A stretch of DNA of 6,175 bases, from contig VAXX01000469.1 in the NCBI GenBank assembly GCA_005885115.1, positions 1-6,175 of the forward strand. Direction: 5' to 3'. The translations under genes and the position numbers were made by a program. Below, one piece after another: positions 5,722-6,175 of this stretch. The notes under the pieces are model-generated. The model worked only from the letters and a program-made list of their open reading frames with translations, was not told the origin of the DNA and searched no databases. The DNA comes from Actinomycetota bacterium. Its GTDB lineage: Bacteria; Actinomycetota; Actinomycetes; Mycobacteriales; Micromonosporaceae. Each line of letters opens with the position of its first letter. Position 1 is the stretch's first letter.

Positions 5722-5757
5722 CGCGGAAGTGCCGCCGCTCCTGACGCGCGGGTGCCG
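5712..5757 (+). repeat. 23-bp imperfect tandem duplication at the cyclase 3' end
   Basis: Bases 5712-5734 and 5735-5757 are adjacent copies, identical at 20 of 23 positions and differing only in three consecutive bases (GAA at 5726-5728, CGG at 5749-5751). Each copy starts CCGCTCCTGACGCG and ends GTGCCG. The first holds the last codons and stop of the cyclase; the second holds a second copy of that stop context and the left edge of the terminator stem. Confidence 0.8.
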
Positions 5758-5785
5758 CCTACCGCGACGCGGTGGGCGGCACCCG
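5749..5785. terminator. Bidirectional hairpin terminator between cyclase and sugar dehydrogenase
   Basis: Bases 5749-5765 pair with 5769-5785: 16 Watson-Crick pairs plus one T-G wobble (5760/5774), closed by a 3-base loop. It lies between the convergent stops at 5721 and 5796, where either transcript could use it. There is no T-tract, as in the hairpin at 880-913. Confidence 0.75.
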
Positions 5786-5795
5786 GCGAACCGGC

Positions 5796-6175
5796 TCAGC
5801 TACCGAGCAGGATCTTGAAAATCTTGTTGTTGCTGTTGTTGGGCGTGCTGTCCTTGTCGCCTCCGTTGGAGGTGGCCAGCCACATGTTGCCGTCCGGCGC
5901 CGGCTCCACGGTCCGGATCCGGCCGAACGTCCCGTTGAAGTTCGCCGTGACGTTGGTCAGGCTGCTGCCGCTGATCACCTCGCGGTACAGGCGCGCACCG
6001 CGCTCGCAGGCGACGTACAGGATGTTGCGGATGATGGTGATGCCGCTGCAGGAGCCGGACCCCACCGGGTACGTGTGCTTGGGCGCGATCAGCCCGGCGC
6101 CGCCACAGGAGCCGGACGTACCCTCACACCCGGGCCAGCCGTAGTTGCCGCCCCGCTGGATGAGGTTCGTCTCGT
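5796..6175 (-). CDS. PQQ-dependent glucose/sorbosone dehydrogenase-type beta-propeller, C-terminal part; 5' end outside window
   Basis: The reverse frame is open from the window edge (first full codon 6171-6173) to TGA 5796-5798, giving 125 residues; an internal GTG at 6065 is not the true start. The GSDH family oxidises aldose sugars at a six-bladed beta-propeller with PQQ and is normally exported. Recognisable parts (numbered from the first full codon): TNLIQRGGNYGWPGCEG (2-18), the family's near-invariant NYGWP blade motif; four Cys (16, 23, 42, 56), likely two extracellular disulfides; and the final blade, with GRIRTVEPAPDGNMWLATSNGGD followed by an Asn-rich loop and KIFKIL, equivalent to the usual TSN-DGRG-DDRI ending. 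It stops right after the propeller, with no added binding domain in view. Cofactor and substrate residues are mostly off-window, so dehydrogenase activity is inferred from the family; some homologues are non-enzymatic propellers. Confidence 0.85.
   Translation of the reverse strand, partial: ETNLIQRGGNYGWPGCEGTSGSCGGAGLIAPKHTYPVGSGSCSGITIIRNILYVACERGARLYREVISGSSLTNVTANFNGTFGRIRTVEPAPDGNMWLATSNGGDKDSTPNNSNNKIFKILLGS

Noticed and set aside
5752..6144. 130-codon forward frame opposite the sugar dehydrogenase
   Set aside because: The reverse frame carries the GSDH signature NYGWP and matching final blade; the forward frame starts inside the terminator and has no recognisable domain.
1..6175. Mobile elements, CRISPR, tRNA and rRNA
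   Set aside because: No transposase or integrase motifs, no regularly spaced repeats and no tRNA-like cloverleaf were seen on either strand.

Overview
This is a high-GC window with strongly GC-biased third codon positions, actinobacterial-style promoters and a Tat-exported protein. It comes from an actinomycete. I favour Micromonosporaceae or a close relative, but that is an inference from style, not from a marker gene. The tetramer GTAC is unusually frequent (about 58 by eye), and every in-frame GTA codon I found is followed by C.

Layout, left to right. (1) The window opens inside the C-terminal half of a glycoside hydrolase family 3 enzyme (+, ends 873). It faces a RimJ/RimL-type GNAT acetyltransferase (-, 895-1449), and a strong hairpin shared by the two 3' ends overlaps the acetyltransferase stop codon. 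(2) A divergent promoter region (about 1450-1598) separates the acetyltransferase, which looks leaderless, from a Tat-secreted jelly-roll polysaccharide-lyase-like protein (+, to 2420). The lyase start is better placed at a TTG at 1599 behind a clear Shine-Dalgarno than at the longer reading-frame start at 1533. (3) A roughly 600-base region (2421-3020) holds a possible 49-residue reverse-strand ORF with coding-like GC periodicity, several GC-rich palindromes, a perfect 14-bp stem-loop with two smaller hairpins after it, and the promoter/leader of the next operon. (4) A two-gene signalling operon follows (3021-5721): a stand-alone FIST sensory protein, then 4 bases later a cytoplasmic GAF-GAF-GGDEF diguanylate cyclase with intact active and inhibitory sites. 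(5) A tandem 23-bp duplication and a strong bidirectional terminator separate the cyclase from the C-terminal end of a secreted glucose/sorbosone-dehydrogenase-type beta-propeller (-, 5796 to the window end).

Three of the genes (GH3, lyase-like protein, sugar dehydrogenase) suit extracellular carbohydrate processing. The FIST/GGDEF pair is the most interesting unit: it looks like a soluble ligand-sensing protein paired with a c-di-GMP synthase that has no membrane sensor of its own. The cyclase tail also looks like the start of a lost EAL domain. I see no mobile element, CRISPR array, tRNA or rRNA.
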